The notes under the pieces: generated by a model
What the model was told of the DNA's origin: nothing
Seen by the model: only the letters and a program-made list of their open reading frames with translations
Databases searched by the model: none
Shown here: in pieces, positions 14,065-22,666 of the stretch
Layout of the letters: the number at the start of each line of letters is the position of its first letter
Numbering within the stretch: the stretch's first letter is position 1
NCBI RefSeq assembly: GCF_009649075.1
Contig: NZ_CP045737.1
Location: forward strand, 1 to 64,000
DNA from: Aeromicrobium yanjiei
Lineage (GTDB): Bacteria > Actinomycetota > Actinomycetes > Propionibacteriales > Nocardioidaceae
DNA: 64,000 nt
Reading direction: 5' to 3'
Program-made: the position numbers and the translations under genes

Positions 14065-14687
14065 GCGCACGGATCCAGAAGGTCGTCACCTCGGGCCAGT
14101 TCTGCCTCGACGGCGGGAGCTGGGACGTCGACAACAACGTGTGGCTGGTCGGCGACGACGCCGAGGTGCTGGTCATCGACGCCCCGCACGACGCCGCGGC
14201 GATCCTCGACGCGATCGACGGCCGTACGGTCGTGGCGATCGTCCTGACCCACGGCCACAACGACCACATCAACGCAGCGGTCGAGCTCGGCCGGGCGACC
14301 GGGGCCCAGGTCTGGTTCCCCCCGGCCGACCGGATGCTGTGGGACGCCGAGCACGACTCGCCCCCAGACCAGGAGCTCCACAGCGGCGCGACCTTCGAGG
14401 TTGCGGGGACGACGCTTCGCGCGATCCCTACCCCTGGACATTCACCCGGCAGCACGTGCCTCTACGCGCCCGATCTCGGCGCGGTCTTCACCGGCGACAC
14501 GCTGTTCAAGGGCGGTCCCGGTGCGACCGGTCGTTCCTACTCGGACTTCCCGACGATCATCGAGTCCATCCGCGATCGCCTCCTGCCGCTGCCCGACGAG
14601 ACCGTCGTGCACACCGGGCACGGTGACGACACCACGATCGGCGACGAGGCACCTCACCTGCAGGAGTGGATCACCCGCGGTTCCTGA
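14061..14687 (+). CDS. MBL-fold hydrolase, probable S-formylmycothiol hydrolase
   Basis: This 208-residue metallo-beta-lactamase-fold enzyme has the metal motif THGHNDH (about 72), a third ligand in PTPGHSPGS, and a [15 protein letters not shown] segment typical of glyoxalase-II-like hydrolases. The GTG at 14061 overlaps the stop of the mycothiol dehydrogenase gene. That pairing is common in mycothiol-producing actinobacteria, where the hydrolase is thought to cleave S-formylmycothiol to formate and mycothiol. The substrate is therefore inferred from context; the fold itself is clear. Confidence 0.85.
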   Translation: MSARIQKVVTSGQFCLDGGSWDVDNNVWLVGDDAEVLVIDAPHDAAAILDAIDGRTVVAIVLTHGHNDHINAAVELGRATGAQVWFPPADRMLWDAEHDSPPDQELHSGATFEVAGTTLRAIPTPGHSPGSTCLYAPDLGAVFTGDTLFKGGPGATGRSYSDFPTIIESIRDRLLPLPDETVVHTGHGDDTTIGDEAPHLQEWITRGS

Positions 14688-14691
14688 CAGG

Positions 14692-14880
14692 TCAGGCCTT
14701 GCGGGGCCAGATGAGGTAGGCCAGGACGGCTCCGCCCACCGCCACGGCAGCGGCCACGAGCGGGGTCTTGTCTGCCTCCTTGGCGCGTGACTTGACGTCG
14801 AGCTTCGCGGCCAGCGCGTCGACGGTCTCGCCGAGGTGCTCGCGCGTCTCGGCGATCTCGGTCTCGAGCTCTGAGGTCAT
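14692..14880 (-). CDS. DUF3618 small membrane protein
   Basis: The 62-residue protein has an N-terminal helix with the DUF3618 pattern EIAETREHLGETVDALAAKLDV and a C-terminal transmembrane segment ending in IWPRKA. It is the last gene of a three-gene minus-strand operon and overlaps its predecessor by an ATGA junction. Function is unknown. The amphipathic helix suggests a peripheral scaffold at the inner membrane, which is inference. Confidence 0.8.
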   Translation of the reverse strand: MTSELETEIAETREHLGETVDALAAKLDVKSRAKEADKTPLVAAAVAVGGAVLAYLIWPRKA

Positions 14881-15290
14881 GATGTGCTCCCGTCCGTGCC
14901 GTGGGTTGCCGTGGCGATGTCGGCCTTGACGCTCTCGACGCGGGCCTGCGGTGCGTCGCCGACCTTGCTCACGCGTGCCTTGCCGATGAGCCCGGCGACA
15001 GCAGCAGCGACGAAGAGCACGACCGTCACGATGGCCGCCGCGATCCAGGGCTCGAGGCCCTCCGAGATCGCGAGGATGATCGTGGCGAGGAGGGTGCCGA
15101 CGCCGTACAGGGCCAGCGTCCCCGCGACGCCGAACAGGCCTGCGCCGACTCCGAGGCGCTTGCCGCTCTCGGCAAGGTCCTGCTTCGCGAGCTGCATCTC
15201 GTCGCGGATCAGCTGCGAGATGTCCTCGGTGGCCTGCACGAGCAGCTGCCCGGTCGAGGCCTCGCCAGTCGGCGTGCGCTCCTCACTCAC
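14877..15290 (-). CDS. Phage-holin-superfamily (DUF1469) membrane protein
   Basis: The 137-residue protein has a cytoplasmic helix with QATEDISQLIRDEMQLAKQD (about 18-37), two transmembrane helices (about 50-75 and 80-105) and a short charged tail. This is the DUF1469/holin superfamily III layout, common in actinobacteria and not evidence of a phage. The GTG at 15290 overlaps the previous stop by four bases; an extension to 15497 would run through that gene. It is grouped with YtxH-like and DUF3618 proteins. Confidence 0.8.
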   Translation of the reverse strand: MSEERTPTGEASTGQLLVQATEDISQLIRDEMQLAKQDLAESGKRLGVGAGLFGVAGTLALYGVGTLLATIILAISEGLEPWIAAAIVTVVLFVAAAVAGLIGKARVSKVGDAPQARVESVKADIATATHGTDGSTS

Positions 15291-15601
15291 GAGGGGTTGC
15301 CGCCAAGGGGTGCCGTCGAGGTGTCGTCGACGGGAGGCTGGCCGTTCGAGCCGGAGGTCTTGTCCGCGACCTTGTCGGTGACCTTGGAGGCCACGTCGCT
15401 CGCGGTCGAGGCGACCTTGCTGCCGGCTTCGGATCCGGCGTGCTTGGCCTGGGTCTGGACGTCGTCCATCACGTCCTGGACCTTGGGGTTGTTCCACACG
15501 TTGGTGGCCTGGGTCTTGATCTGCTCGTAACGCTCACGTCCGGCGCGGGTGCCGAGGACGTAGCCAGCCGCGGCGGCGGCGATCAGGGTCAGCTTCTTCA
15601 C
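15287..15601 (-). CDS. YtxH-like small protein with N-terminal membrane anchor
   Basis: The 104-residue protein begins MKKLTLIAAAAAGYVLGTRAGRERYEQI, a glycine-containing membrane helix followed by a basic GTRAGRERY motif. The rest is an Ala/Ser/Asp/Lys-rich extended helix with repeated VASTASDVASKVTDKVADK character, like YtxH and LEA-type stress proteins. It is the first gene of the operon with the holin-like and DUF3618 genes. Role unknown; a general stress function is a guess from the family. Confidence 0.75.
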   Translation of the reverse strand: MKKLTLIAAAAAGYVLGTRAGRERYEQIKTQATNVWNNPKVQDVMDDVQTQAKHAGSEAGSKVASTASDVASKVTDKVADKTSGSNGQPPVDDTSTAPLGGNPS

Positions 15602-15888
15602 CGTGGATCACTCCTGGTCTCTCAAGGGGTCTGGGACCTCGTCGTACCCCGATCGCCACCGCTGACACAGCAGTCGTGCGGGTCAAGCCGCCGATCGGAG
15701 CTTTAGGGTGACCGAACGACCGCTCGTGCGGGCCGTCTCGTGCGACTCCTCGAGCTGCTCCCGGGCGGCTCGCGCAGCTCGGCCATCTGGGGGGTCACCT
15801 CGGCGAGCGTCAGCTCGGTCTCGATGACATCGCGGTCGAGACCCCATACGTCCTCGAGGACCTGCCCGGCGGTCCGCGCGGGCTCCAG
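15602..15888. other. Region upstream of the MarR gene
   Basis: This 287-bp gap holds the promoter side of two divergent genes. GTG at 15708, with GGAG upstream, opens a 36-codon frame beginning VTERPLV that stops early. The MarR frame itself stays open back to 15712 without a normal start codon. The stretch may be the N-terminal part of the MarR gene disrupted by a frameshift. Confidence 0.4.
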
Positions 15889-16230
15889 GTGATGGCGGTC
15901 TCCGCCGAGGGAGCGGACGTCAACCAGGCGACGATCGCCCAGCGGCTGGGCATCGACCGCACCGTGATGACCTATCTCGTGGACGACCTGGAGAAGGCCG
16001 GCATGGTCGAGCGCCGGCCGGACCCCGCGGACCGCCGGGCCCGCCAGGTGGTCGTGACGGCGACGGGCCGGCGCGTGCTCACCGATGCGTCGAGCAGGAT
16101 GGTGCAGATCGAGCGCACGGTGCTCGGCGCGTTGCCGGATGCGGACATCGAGACGTTCCGCCTCCTGCTGACCGTCAGTCGCCAGCAGGCGGTGCGCCGG
16201 CGCCCATTGCCCAGCGGATGCCCGTCGTGA
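15889..16230 (+). CDS. MarR-family regulator, N-terminus uncertain or disrupted
   Basis: The frame encodes the winged-helix part of a MarR regulator: DNA-recognition segment NQATIAQRLGIDRTVMTYLVDDLEKAG, then wing residues RRPDPADRRARQVVVTATG. From the GTG at 15889 it is 113 residues, about 30-40 short at the N-terminus. The same frame stays open back to 15712 with plausible residues (LDDIAVETPYVLEDLPGGPRG) but no ATG, GTG or TTG. Either an unusual start is used or a frameshift separates it from the GTG at 15708. Its end overlaps the convergent oxygenase gene by 56 bases. Confidence 0.65.
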   Translation: MMAVSAEGADVNQATIAQRLGIDRTVMTYLVDDLEKAGMVERRPDPADRRARQVVVTATGRRVLTDASSRMVQIERTVLGALPDADIETFRLLLTVSRQQAVRRRPLPSGCPS

Positions 16231-17041
16231 TGGCGATGCCGCTGGTCCGCACCGCGGTCGCCTCGACGATCGGCAGATAGGGCAGCCGCAGCGGGAGACG
16301 CGTCCACACCGGCATCATTGCGACGGCGGCGGCGGACAGCATCCCGTACGGTGCGCGGAGCGCGAGCGGCACAGGTGGGTGCACCAGGATGAACCGGGCG
16401 GCCCGGCGGGCCGCGGGCGTGCCCTTGAGCTCGGGCCGGTACGCGCGCATGAGCTCGTCGAGCTCGGCGACGGTCTCGGGCACGTCCACGGCACCCAGCG
16501 CCCGCGCGACGTGGGCGGTCTCGGCGACGTACTCATCGCGGCCGGCCGCGTCGAGGGGCTGCGCGCCGTACCGGTCGTGGGCCCGCAGGAAGCTGTCGAC
16601 CTCGGCGACGTGCACCCACCGGATCAGGTGAGGGTCCGAGGCGGCGTACGGGCGGCCGTCGGGTGCGGTGCCGGTGATCCGGTCGTGGACCGACCGGACG
16701 ATCGCGACGGCCCGATCGGCGTCCTCGATCGTGCCGAACGTCGTCTCGGCCAGGAACGTGCTGGTGCGCTGCAGCCGCCCCCACGGGTCGCCGCGATAGC
16801 CCGAGTGCTGGTCCACCGCAGCCATCGCGAGCGGGTGCAGCGACTGCAGCAGCAGGGCCCTCATGCCGCCGGTGAACATGGATGCGTCGCTGTGGACCCG
16901 CTGGATCGCGGAGTCGGAGGCGAATCGCCGCGGCCCCTGCGAGAAGTGGATGCGATCGCGTCGCGCGGGACCCTCGTCCCCCGCGATGCGGGCGAAGATC
17001 GTGTCGCCGACGCGGAGCCGGACCGAGTTGAACAGGTTCAC
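16175..17041 (-). CDS. Oxygenase MpaB-family (DUF2236) protein
   Basis: The 288-residue protein has the DUF2236 core: ASMFTGGMRALLLQSLHPLAM (about 53-73), HSGYRGDPWGRLQRTSTF (about 79-96) and HLIRWVHVAEVDSFLRA (about 138). The family includes latex-clearing oxygenases and mycophenolic-acid MpaB; most actinobacterial members have unknown substrates. The GTG at 17041 gives the N-terminus NLFNSVRLRVGD seen in the family; an 11-residue extension to 17074 is possible. It is convergent with the MarR gene, a possible regulator. Confidence 0.8.
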   Translation of the reverse strand: MNLFNSVRLRVGDTIFARIAGDEGPARRDRIHFSQGPRRFASDSAIQRVHSDASMFTGGMRALLLQSLHPLAMAAVDQHSGYRGDPWGRLQRTSTFLAETTFGTIEDADRAVAIVRSVHDRITGTAPDGRPYAASDPHLIRWVHVAEVDSFLRAHDRYGAQPLDAAGRDEYVAETAHVARALGAVDVPETVAELDELMRAYRPELKGTPAARRAARFILVHPPVPLALRAPYGMLSAAAVAMMPVWTRLPLRLPYLPIVEATAVRTSGIAITTGIRWAMGAGAPPAGD

Positions 17042-17077
17042 CCTCCCCAGTGTGCACGCGTCCCGAAACCACACCAG

Positions 17078-17142
17078 CCCAGATCTGCGGGCTTCTGCAC
17101 CGTTTTCGGGCAGAAGAACGTGCAGAGGTCCGCAGATCTGGG
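17078..17142. repeat. 65-bp palindromic intergenic element
   Basis: Perfect 13-bp arms CCCAGATCTGCGG (17078-17090) and its complement (17130-17142) enclose a 39-bp core that itself contains CTTCTGC/GCAGAAG (17092-17098, 17110-17116). It begins 16 bases past the stop of the ABC transporter operon on the minus strand, so it may terminate that transcript. The design resembles the repeats at 50958 and 56927, with different arm sequence. Confidence 0.6.
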
Positions 17143-17158
17143 TGGGGTGGGGACGGGG

Positions 17159-19861
17159 TCAGCTGATGTCGGTCAGCAGCCGGCCGCGCTCGGCCCGGCG
17201 TCGGGCCTGCTCGTCGGGATCGGGGACGGGCACGGCCGCGATCAGGCGGCGGGTGTACTCCTCCTGCGGACGACCCAGCACCTCCTCGCGCGGGCCCATC
17301 TCGACGAGGCGCCCGTGCTGCATCACCGCGACCCGGTTGGCGAGCGTGTCGACGACCGCCAGGTCATGGCTGATGAACAGGCACGCGAACTGCAGACGGT
17401 GCTGCAGCTCGGTGAACAGCTCGAGCACCCGGGCCTGCACCGACACGTCCAGCGCCGAGGTCGGCTCGTCCGCGATGAGCAGGTCAGGATCGAGCGCGAG
17501 GGCCCGCGCCAGGCTGACGCGCTGGCGCTGGCCGCCGGACAGCTCGTGCGGGAAGCGCTCGGCGTACGAGCCGCCGAGCTCGACGCTGTCGAGCAACGAG
17601 CGGACCTTCGCGTCGATCTCGGCCTGGCTCATCTCGGTCTGGACGTGCAGCGGCTCCGCGATGCACTGACCGATCGACATCCGCGGGTTCAGCGAGGCGG
17701 CCGGGTCCTGGAAGACGAACCCGAAGCGCGACCTCAGCGGACGCAGGGCGCGGTCGCTGCGTCCAGAGACCTGGTTGCCCGACACATGGATCGTGCCGCT
17801 GGTCGGCTGCTGCAGGCCCACGGTCGTACGCCCGACCGTCGACTTGCCCGAGCCGGACTCGCCCACCAGGCCCAGCACCTCACCCTTGCGGACCTCGAGC
17901 GACACGTGGTCGACCGCGCGGAACGCGGGCCGGCCGAAGCTGCCCGGGAACTCCACGACGAGGTCGTCGATCCTGAGCACCACCTCGTTGTCGTCGACAA
18001 GGCCGGGGCCGTCCTCGCGCCCCAGGTGCGGCACCGCGTCGAGCAACGCTCGCGTGTAGGGGTGCCGGGGCGAGGCGAACAGCTGGCGGGACGGCGCCTG
18101 CTCGACGATGTTGCCGCGATACATCACCACGACGCGGTCGGCCATGTCGGCGACGACTCCCATGTTGTGGGTGATGAGGACGATCGCGGTGCCGAGGCGG
18201 TCACGCAGCGAGAGCAGCAGCTCGAGGATCGCGGCCTGCACGGTCACGTCGAGCGCGGTCGTCGGCTCGTCGGCGATGATCACGTCGGGATCGCACGCGA
18301 TCGCCATCGCGATGACCACGCGCTGCTTCTGTCCGCCCGAGAGCTGGTGGGGGTAGTAGTCGACCCGCTCCCGCGGATCGGGCATCCCGACCAGCTCGAG
18401 AAGCTCGATCGCGCGGGCCCGGGCGGCCTTCTTGGAGATCTTCTGGTGGGCCTGCAGGCCCTCGATGATCTGCCAGCCGACCGAGTACACCGGGTTGAGC
18501 GCGGTCGACGGCTCCTGGAACACCATCGAGACCTGGTCGCCCCGGATGGGTCGCAGGTCGCCTGCGCGCATCCCCAGCAGCTCACGGCTGCCGAGGCGCG
18601 CCGAGCCGGACACCTCGGCGGTGGACGGGAGCAGGCCGAGCACCGCGCGCGAGCTGACCGACTTGCCGGAGCCCGACTCGCCCACGACCGCCACGACCTC
18701 GCCGGGGGCGACGTCGAAGCTGATGCCGTTCACGGCCTTGACCTGGCCGGCGTCGGTGCGGAACGTGACTGCGAGATCGGTCAGCGACAGCGCCGCGACC
18801 TTCTTCTCCCCGTTGAGCGCCTCCCCGTTCAGTGCCGTGCCGTTCAGTGCCGACCCGTTGAGCGCGGTCCCGGTCGTGTCGTCCGATCCGCTGGTGATCT
18901 CCTCGTACTCGTGCGCGAGCTCGGCCTCGTCGGCCTCGGTCGTGTCGCCGCTGCGGGTGCGCAGCAGCGGGTTGAGGATGTCGTTGAGGCTCTCACCGAC
19001 GAGCGTCGCGCCGAGCACGATCAGCACGATCGCGACACCCGGGAACACACCGGTCCACCAGATGCCCGACGAGGCGTCCGGCAGGGCCTTGTTGAGGTCA
19101 TAGCCCCACTCGGCCGCGGCGGACGGCTCGATGCCGAAGCCGAGGAAGCCGAGACCCGCGAGCGTGAGGATCGCCTCGGACGCGTTGAGGGTGCCGATGA
19201 CCGGCAGCGACGACGAGACGTTGGAGAAGATGTGCTTGCGCAGGATGCGCGGCGTGCGGACGCCCACGACCTTGGCCGCGTCGACGTACGGCTCGGCCTT
19301 CACCGACAGGGTCGCGTTGCGGATCACCCGGTAGTACTGGGGGACGAACACCACCGTGATCGACAGCGCCGCGGCGAGGATGCCGCCGAGCGCTCCGCTG
19401 CTGCCGCCCGAGACGACGATCGACACGACGATCGCGAGCAGCAGCGAGGGGAATGCGTACAGCGCGTCCATGACCAGGACCAGCGCGCGGTCGAGCCAGC
19501 CGCCGAGATAGCCCGAGACGAGACCGAGCGGGACGCCGATCAGTCCGGACAGGATGACGGCCAGGAGGATGACCTCGACGGCGGTGCGGGCACCGTAGAT
19601 CACCCGCGACAGCACGTCCGTGCCGCCGACGGTCGTGCCGAACCAGTGGTCGGCGGACGGCGGCTGCTGGGTCCCGAAGACGACGCCACCGGACCGGTCG
19701 GCGTTGAAGTCGTACGGAGCGAGCCACGGGGCGAAGATCGCCACGAAGATGAACAGGCCCACGAGGCCGAAGCCCAGCAGGAGCATGAACCGCTGCAGCC
19801 CGTGGGACTGGCGGACGACGGCGGGGACGAACCGGCTCGGCCTCACAGTACGGCTCGACAT
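17159..19861 (-). CDS. Fused ABC importer: permease plus two ATPases (DppC-DppD-DppF)
   Basis: One 900-residue polypeptide carries three oligopeptide-transporter subunits. Residues 1-310 are a DppC/OppC permease with about six membrane helices and the EAA-like AAKVVGVRTPRILRKHIFSN loop. Residues 345-610 are a first ATPase (Walker A GESGSGKS near 395, signature LSGGQKQRV, Walker B VIIADEPTTALD). Residues 620-890 are a second ATPase (GESGSGKS near 668, LSGGQRQRV, LLIADEPTSALD). The OppD/F-type ends are present. A linker of four ALNG repeats joins permease to ATPase. The ATG overlaps the permease stop (TGATG). Peptide import is inferred from the family. Confidence 0.92.
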   Translation of the reverse strand: MSSRTVRPSRFVPAVVRQSHGLQRFMLLLGFGLVGLFIFVAIFAPWLAPYDFNADRSGGVVFGTQQPPSADHWFGTTVGGTDVLSRVIYGARTAVEVILLAVILSGLIGVPLGLVSGYLGGWLDRALVLVMDALYAFPSLLLAIVVSIVVSGGSSGALGGILAAALSITVVFVPQYYRVIRNATLSVKAEPYVDAAKVVGVRTPRILRKHIFSNVSSSLPVIGTLNASEAILTLAGLGFLGFGIEPSAAAEWGYDLNKALPDASSGIWWTGVFPGVAIVLIVLGATLVGESLNDILNPLLRTRSGDTTEADEAELAHEYEEITSGSDDTTGTALNGSALNGTALNGEALNGEKKVAALSLTDLAVTFRTDAGQVKAVNGISFDVAPGEVVAVVGESGSGKSVSSRAVLGLLPSTAEVSGSARLGSRELLGMRAGDLRPIRGDQVSMVFQEPSTALNPVYSVGWQIIEGLQAHQKISKKAARARAIELLELVGMPDPRERVDYYPHQLSGGQKQRVVIAMAIACDPDVIIADEPTTALDVTVQAAILELLLSLRDRLGTAIVLITHNMGVVADMADRVVVMYRGNIVEQAPSRQLFASPRHPYTRALLDAVPHLGREDGPGLVDDNEVVLRIDDLVVEFPGSFGRPAFRAVDHVSLEVRKGEVLGLVGESGSGKSTVGRTTVGLQQPTSGTIHVSGNQVSGRSDRALRPLRSRFGFVFQDPAASLNPRMSIGQCIAEPLHVQTEMSQAEIDAKVRSLLDSVELGGSYAERFPHELSGGQRQRVSLARALALDPDLLIADEPTSALDVSVQARVLELFTELQHRLQFACLFISHDLAVVDTLANRVAVMQHGRLVEMGPREEVLGRPQEEYTRRLIAAVPVPDPDEQARRRAERGRLLTDIS
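18810..18869 (-). repeat. Four 15-bp tandem repeats inside the ABC fusion gene
   Basis: Units at 18810, 18825, 18840 and 18855 each begin CCGTT(G/C)AG(C/T)GC on the plus strand and encode the residues ALNG plus one variable residue. They form the flexible linker between permease and first ATPase, and such repeats could vary in copy number between strains. Confidence 0.85.
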
Positions 19862-20949
19862 CAGAACCTCACCCTCGGGTCGACGAACGCGACGATGACG
19901 TCGATGAAGAAGCTCACGGCGCCCACGATCAGCGCGATGAGCGTGACGATGCCCTGCACCGCGAGGAAGTCGCGCTTGATGAGGTACTCCGACAGCTGAT
20001 AGCCCAGACCCTTCCACTCGAACGTGGTCTCGGTCAGGATCGCGCCGCCCAGCAGCAGGGCGATCTGCAGCCCCATGACGGTCACGACCGGCACCAGGGC
20101 GTTGCGGAAGGCGTGCTTGTTCATCACGCGACGCTCGGAGATGCCGCGGGCGCGCGCGGCCGTGACGTAGTCCATCCGCAGCGTCTGCAGCAGGTTGACC
20201 CGCACGAGGCGCAGGAACACGCCGCCGGTCAGCAGGCCGAGGGCGAGCGCCGGCAGCAGGGCGTGCTGCAGGACGTCGCCGATGATCGCGGGATCGCCCC
20301 ACAAGATGGCGTCGACGATCATGATGTTGGTCTGGGGGTGGACGTCCTGCAGGATCAGCTCGTTCGAGATGCTCGCGCGTCCCGAGGACGGCCAGCCGAA
20401 CGGCGAAAAGGCCAGCTTGAGCAGCAGGCCCACGAAGAAGACCGGCGCGGCGTACACGAGGATCGAGAACAGTCGCAGCAGCACGTCCGGGACGCGGTCG
20501 CGGTAGCGCGCTGCCAGCCGGCCCAGCGGGATCCCGATCGCGAAGGCGACCAGCAGCGACCAGAACGCGAGCTCGAGGGTCGCGGCGCCGTTCTGGACCA
20601 GGATGTCCGAGACCTTGCGGTTGTCGGTCAGGGTCGTGCCGAAGTCACCACGGAACAGCCCCGTGAGGTACTCCCAGTACTGGGTGAGGATGGGCCGGTC
20701 GAGGCCGGCCTCGGCCTTGCGCTCGGCGATCTGCTCGGCGGTGAGCCGGCCCCCGAGGGCGGCCTGGATCGGGTCGCCGATGACCCGCATGAGCAGGAAG
20801 ACCATCGTGACGAGGACCCACACCATCGGCAGCAGGAGCGCGAGGCGGACGAGCAGGTAGCGGGCAAGGGGGCTGAGCATGCCGCGGCGCGGACCCGGCG
20901 GCTCGGTGCCGGCCGGGTCGAGCGGGGCGAGGACTTCGGCGGTGGCCAT
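19861..20949 (-). CDS. Oligopeptide ABC transporter permease (DppB type)
   Basis: This 362-residue inner-membrane permease has about six transmembrane helices and the conserved ARARGISERRVMNKHAFRNAL coupling loop near residue 265. Its N-terminus is 23 residues longer than the classical start (a Pro/Ala-rich cytoplasmic tail). It follows the binding-protein gene after a 79-bp gap with a hairpin and overlaps the fused permease-ATPase gene by one base, forming the second half of the translocation pore. Confidence 0.93.
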   Translation of the reverse strand: MATAEVLAPLDPAGTEPPGPRRGMLSPLARYLLVRLALLLPMVWVLVTMVFLLMRVIGDPIQAALGGRLTAEQIAERKAEAGLDRPILTQYWEYLTGLFRGDFGTTLTDNRKVSDILVQNGAATLELAFWSLLVAFAIGIPLGRLAARYRDRVPDVLLRLFSILVYAAPVFFVGLLLKLAFSPFGWPSSGRASISNELILQDVHPQTNIMIVDAILWGDPAIIGDVLQHALLPALALGLLTGGVFLRLVRVNLLQTLRMDYVTAARARGISERRVMNKHAFRNALVPVVTVMGLQIALLLGGAILTETTFEWKGLGYQLSEYLIKRDFLAVQGIVTLIALIVGAVSFFIDVIVAFVDPRVRF

Positions 20950-20990
20950 GTCTTCCTCTTCTGGTGGGACGTTTCGGGACTACGCGCGAA

Positions 20991-21017
20991 GGGGCGGACC
21001 CGGGTCGGGTCCGCCCC
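20991..21017 (-). terminator. Hairpin between binding-protein and permease genes
   Basis: Arms GGGGCGGACCC (20991-21001) and GGGTCCGCCCC (21007-21017) with a five-base loop follow the binding-protein stop at 21029. The T-run is weak. It may act as a partial terminator or 3'-end stabiliser that makes the binding protein more abundant than the membrane subunits. Confidence 0.75.
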
Positions 21018-21028
21018 TCCTCACGGGA

Positions 21029-22666
21029 TCACTTCGACAGCGAGGTGAACCGGAACTTGAAGGACGCGTCCAGCGTGTCCTCGAGTCCCTTCACGCCGTC
21101 GACGCCGACCGCGACCTGCGAGCCGGTCAGCAGCGGCAGATAGGGCACCTCGGTCGCGAGGCGGTCCTGGATCTGCTTGAGCGTGGCCTCGCGGGAGGCC
21201 TTGTCACCGTCGGTGCGCTCATCGTCGAGGAGCTTGGTCATCGTCGGGTCCGCGAACTCCGTCGCCTCGTCGTTGTAGTGCGAGTTGGTGAAGTTGCCGT
21301 TCTTCTTCTTCTCGGTGTCGTACGGCGCGAGGAACGGCGACAGGTAGTTGTCGGCGTCCGGGAAGTCCGGGAACCAGCCGAGCTGGAACACCGGGTACGC
21401 GTCGGCGTTGTACTCCTCGGAGTACGTGACCCACTCGGTCGACTGCAGGTCGACCTTGAACAGGCCCGAGGCCTCGAGCTGACGCTTGACCGCGTTGTAC
21501 TCCTGGTCCGAGCTGGAGCCGTAGTGGTCCGGGTTGTACTGCAGCTTGATCGTCACCGGGGTCTTGACGCCCGCATCCTCGAGGATCTTCGTGGCGGCGG
21601 CCTTGTCGGGCGCATCGCCGTACGCGTCCTTGAACGCCTCGGTCGCTCCGACCTGTCCCTCGGGCACCATCGAGTACGCCGGGGTGAAGGTGTCCTTGTA
21701 GACCTGCGACGCGAGCTCGGCGCGGTCGATCGAGGAGGCCATCGCCTGGCGGATCGCCTGCTTCTGCTCCTTGGTGTCGCCGGGCATCGTCTTGAGGTTG
21801 AACGTGATGTAGCGCAGCTCGCCACCGGCGCCGGTGACCACGTTGAGGCCGTCGGCCTTCTCCAGGTCCGCGATGTCGGTCGGCGTCAGCGAGCGGAACG
21901 CGACGTCGATGTCCTTGTTCTTGATGTCGAGCTTGAGGTTCTCGGGCTTGGCGTAGTACTTCATCGTGACCGTCTCGGTCTTCGGCTTGCCGTAGGTGCC
22001 CGCGTAGTCGGGGTTGACCTTGAACTCGGCCAGCTGGTTCTTGCTGTACTTGGAGATCGTGTACGGACCGGAGAAGCCGTTGGCCTTGACCGCGGCGTCG
22101 TCGTCGAGGACCTTGTCGGCGGGGTAGGTGTCCTCATCGACGATCGGCCCGGCCGACGTCACGAGGATCTGCGGGAACGTCTGGTCGTTCGCTGCGTTGA
22201 GCGTGAACGTCACGGTCTTGTCGTCCGTGGCCTCGACGCTCTTCATGGCGCCGAGCAGGGAGGAGGGACCGCTCGGGTCGGCGATGTCGACGACGCGCTT
22301 GAACGAGAAGGCGACGTCGGAGGCGGTGAGGTCGTTGCCGTTGGCGAACTTCAGGCCGGGCTTGATCGTGCAGACGTACGTCGTGGGGGTGTCGAAGTCA
22401 CAGCTCTCCGCGGCGTCGGGCGTGAGCTCGGTGCTGCCGGCGGGGAAGTTGAGCAGGTACTGGTAGACCTGCGTCTGGACGGTCATCGACCCGTTGTCGT
22501 ACGAGCCGGCCGGATCGATCGAGACGACCTTGTCGGTCGTGCCGACGAGCACACCGCTGCCGGAGCTGGAGTCATCGCTGCTCTTGCCGGAGCCACACGC
22601 GGCCAGGGCGACCCCGGCCATGGCGGTCACCGCGACGATCGCGGTACCTCGACGGAAATTCTTCAT
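21029..22666 (-). CDS. Extracellular solute-binding lipoprotein, family 5
   Basis: The 545-residue protein starts MKNFRRGTAIVAVTAMAGVALAACGSG, a lipoprotein signal peptide with lipobox LAAC. A Ser/Gly-rich linker and a family-5 (oligopeptide/dipeptide) binding domain follow. An AGAGGAG ribosome site precedes the ATG at 22666; a longer frame to 22927 would cover the promoter gap. It delivers substrate, probably short peptides, to the DppB-type permease and fused DppCDF protein encoded next. The exact ligand cannot be read from sequence. Confidence 0.93.
   Translation of the reverse strand: MKNFRRGTAIVAVTAMAGVALAACGSGKSSDDSSSGSGVLVGTTDKVVSIDPAGSYDNGSMTVQTQVYQYLLNFPAGSTELTPDAAESCDFDTPTTYVCTIKPGLKFANGNDLTASDVAFSFKRVVDIADPSGPSSLLGAMKSVEATDDKTVTFTLNAANDQTFPQILVTSAGPIVDEDTYPADKVLDDDAAVKANGFSGPYTISKYSKNQLAEFKVNPDYAGTYGKPKTETVTMKYYAKPENLKLDIKNKDIDVAFRSLTPTDIADLEKADGLNVVTGAGGELRYITFNLKTMPGDTKEQKQAIRQAMASSIDRAELASQVYKDTFTPAYSMVPEGQVGATEAFKDAYGDAPDKAAATKILEDAGVKTPVTIKLQYNPDHYGSSSDQEYNAVKRQLEASGLFKVDLQSTEWVTYSEEYNADAYPVFQLGWFPDFPDADNYLSPFLAPYDTEKKKNGNFTNSHYNDEATEFADPTMTKLLDDERTDGDKASREATLKQIQDRLATEVPYLPLLTGSQVAVGVDGVKGLEDTLDASFKFRFTSLSK

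Noticed and set aside
14877..15290. Holin-like protein as a prophage remnant
   Set aside because: The DUF1469 family is a normal actinobacterial membrane protein grouped with YtxH and DUF3618; no other phage gene is near.
17159..20302. Start of the fused ABC protein at 20302
   Set aside because: The extra residues lie antisense-like within the dppB coding sequence in another frame; ATG 19861 overlaps the dppB stop as in coupled genes.
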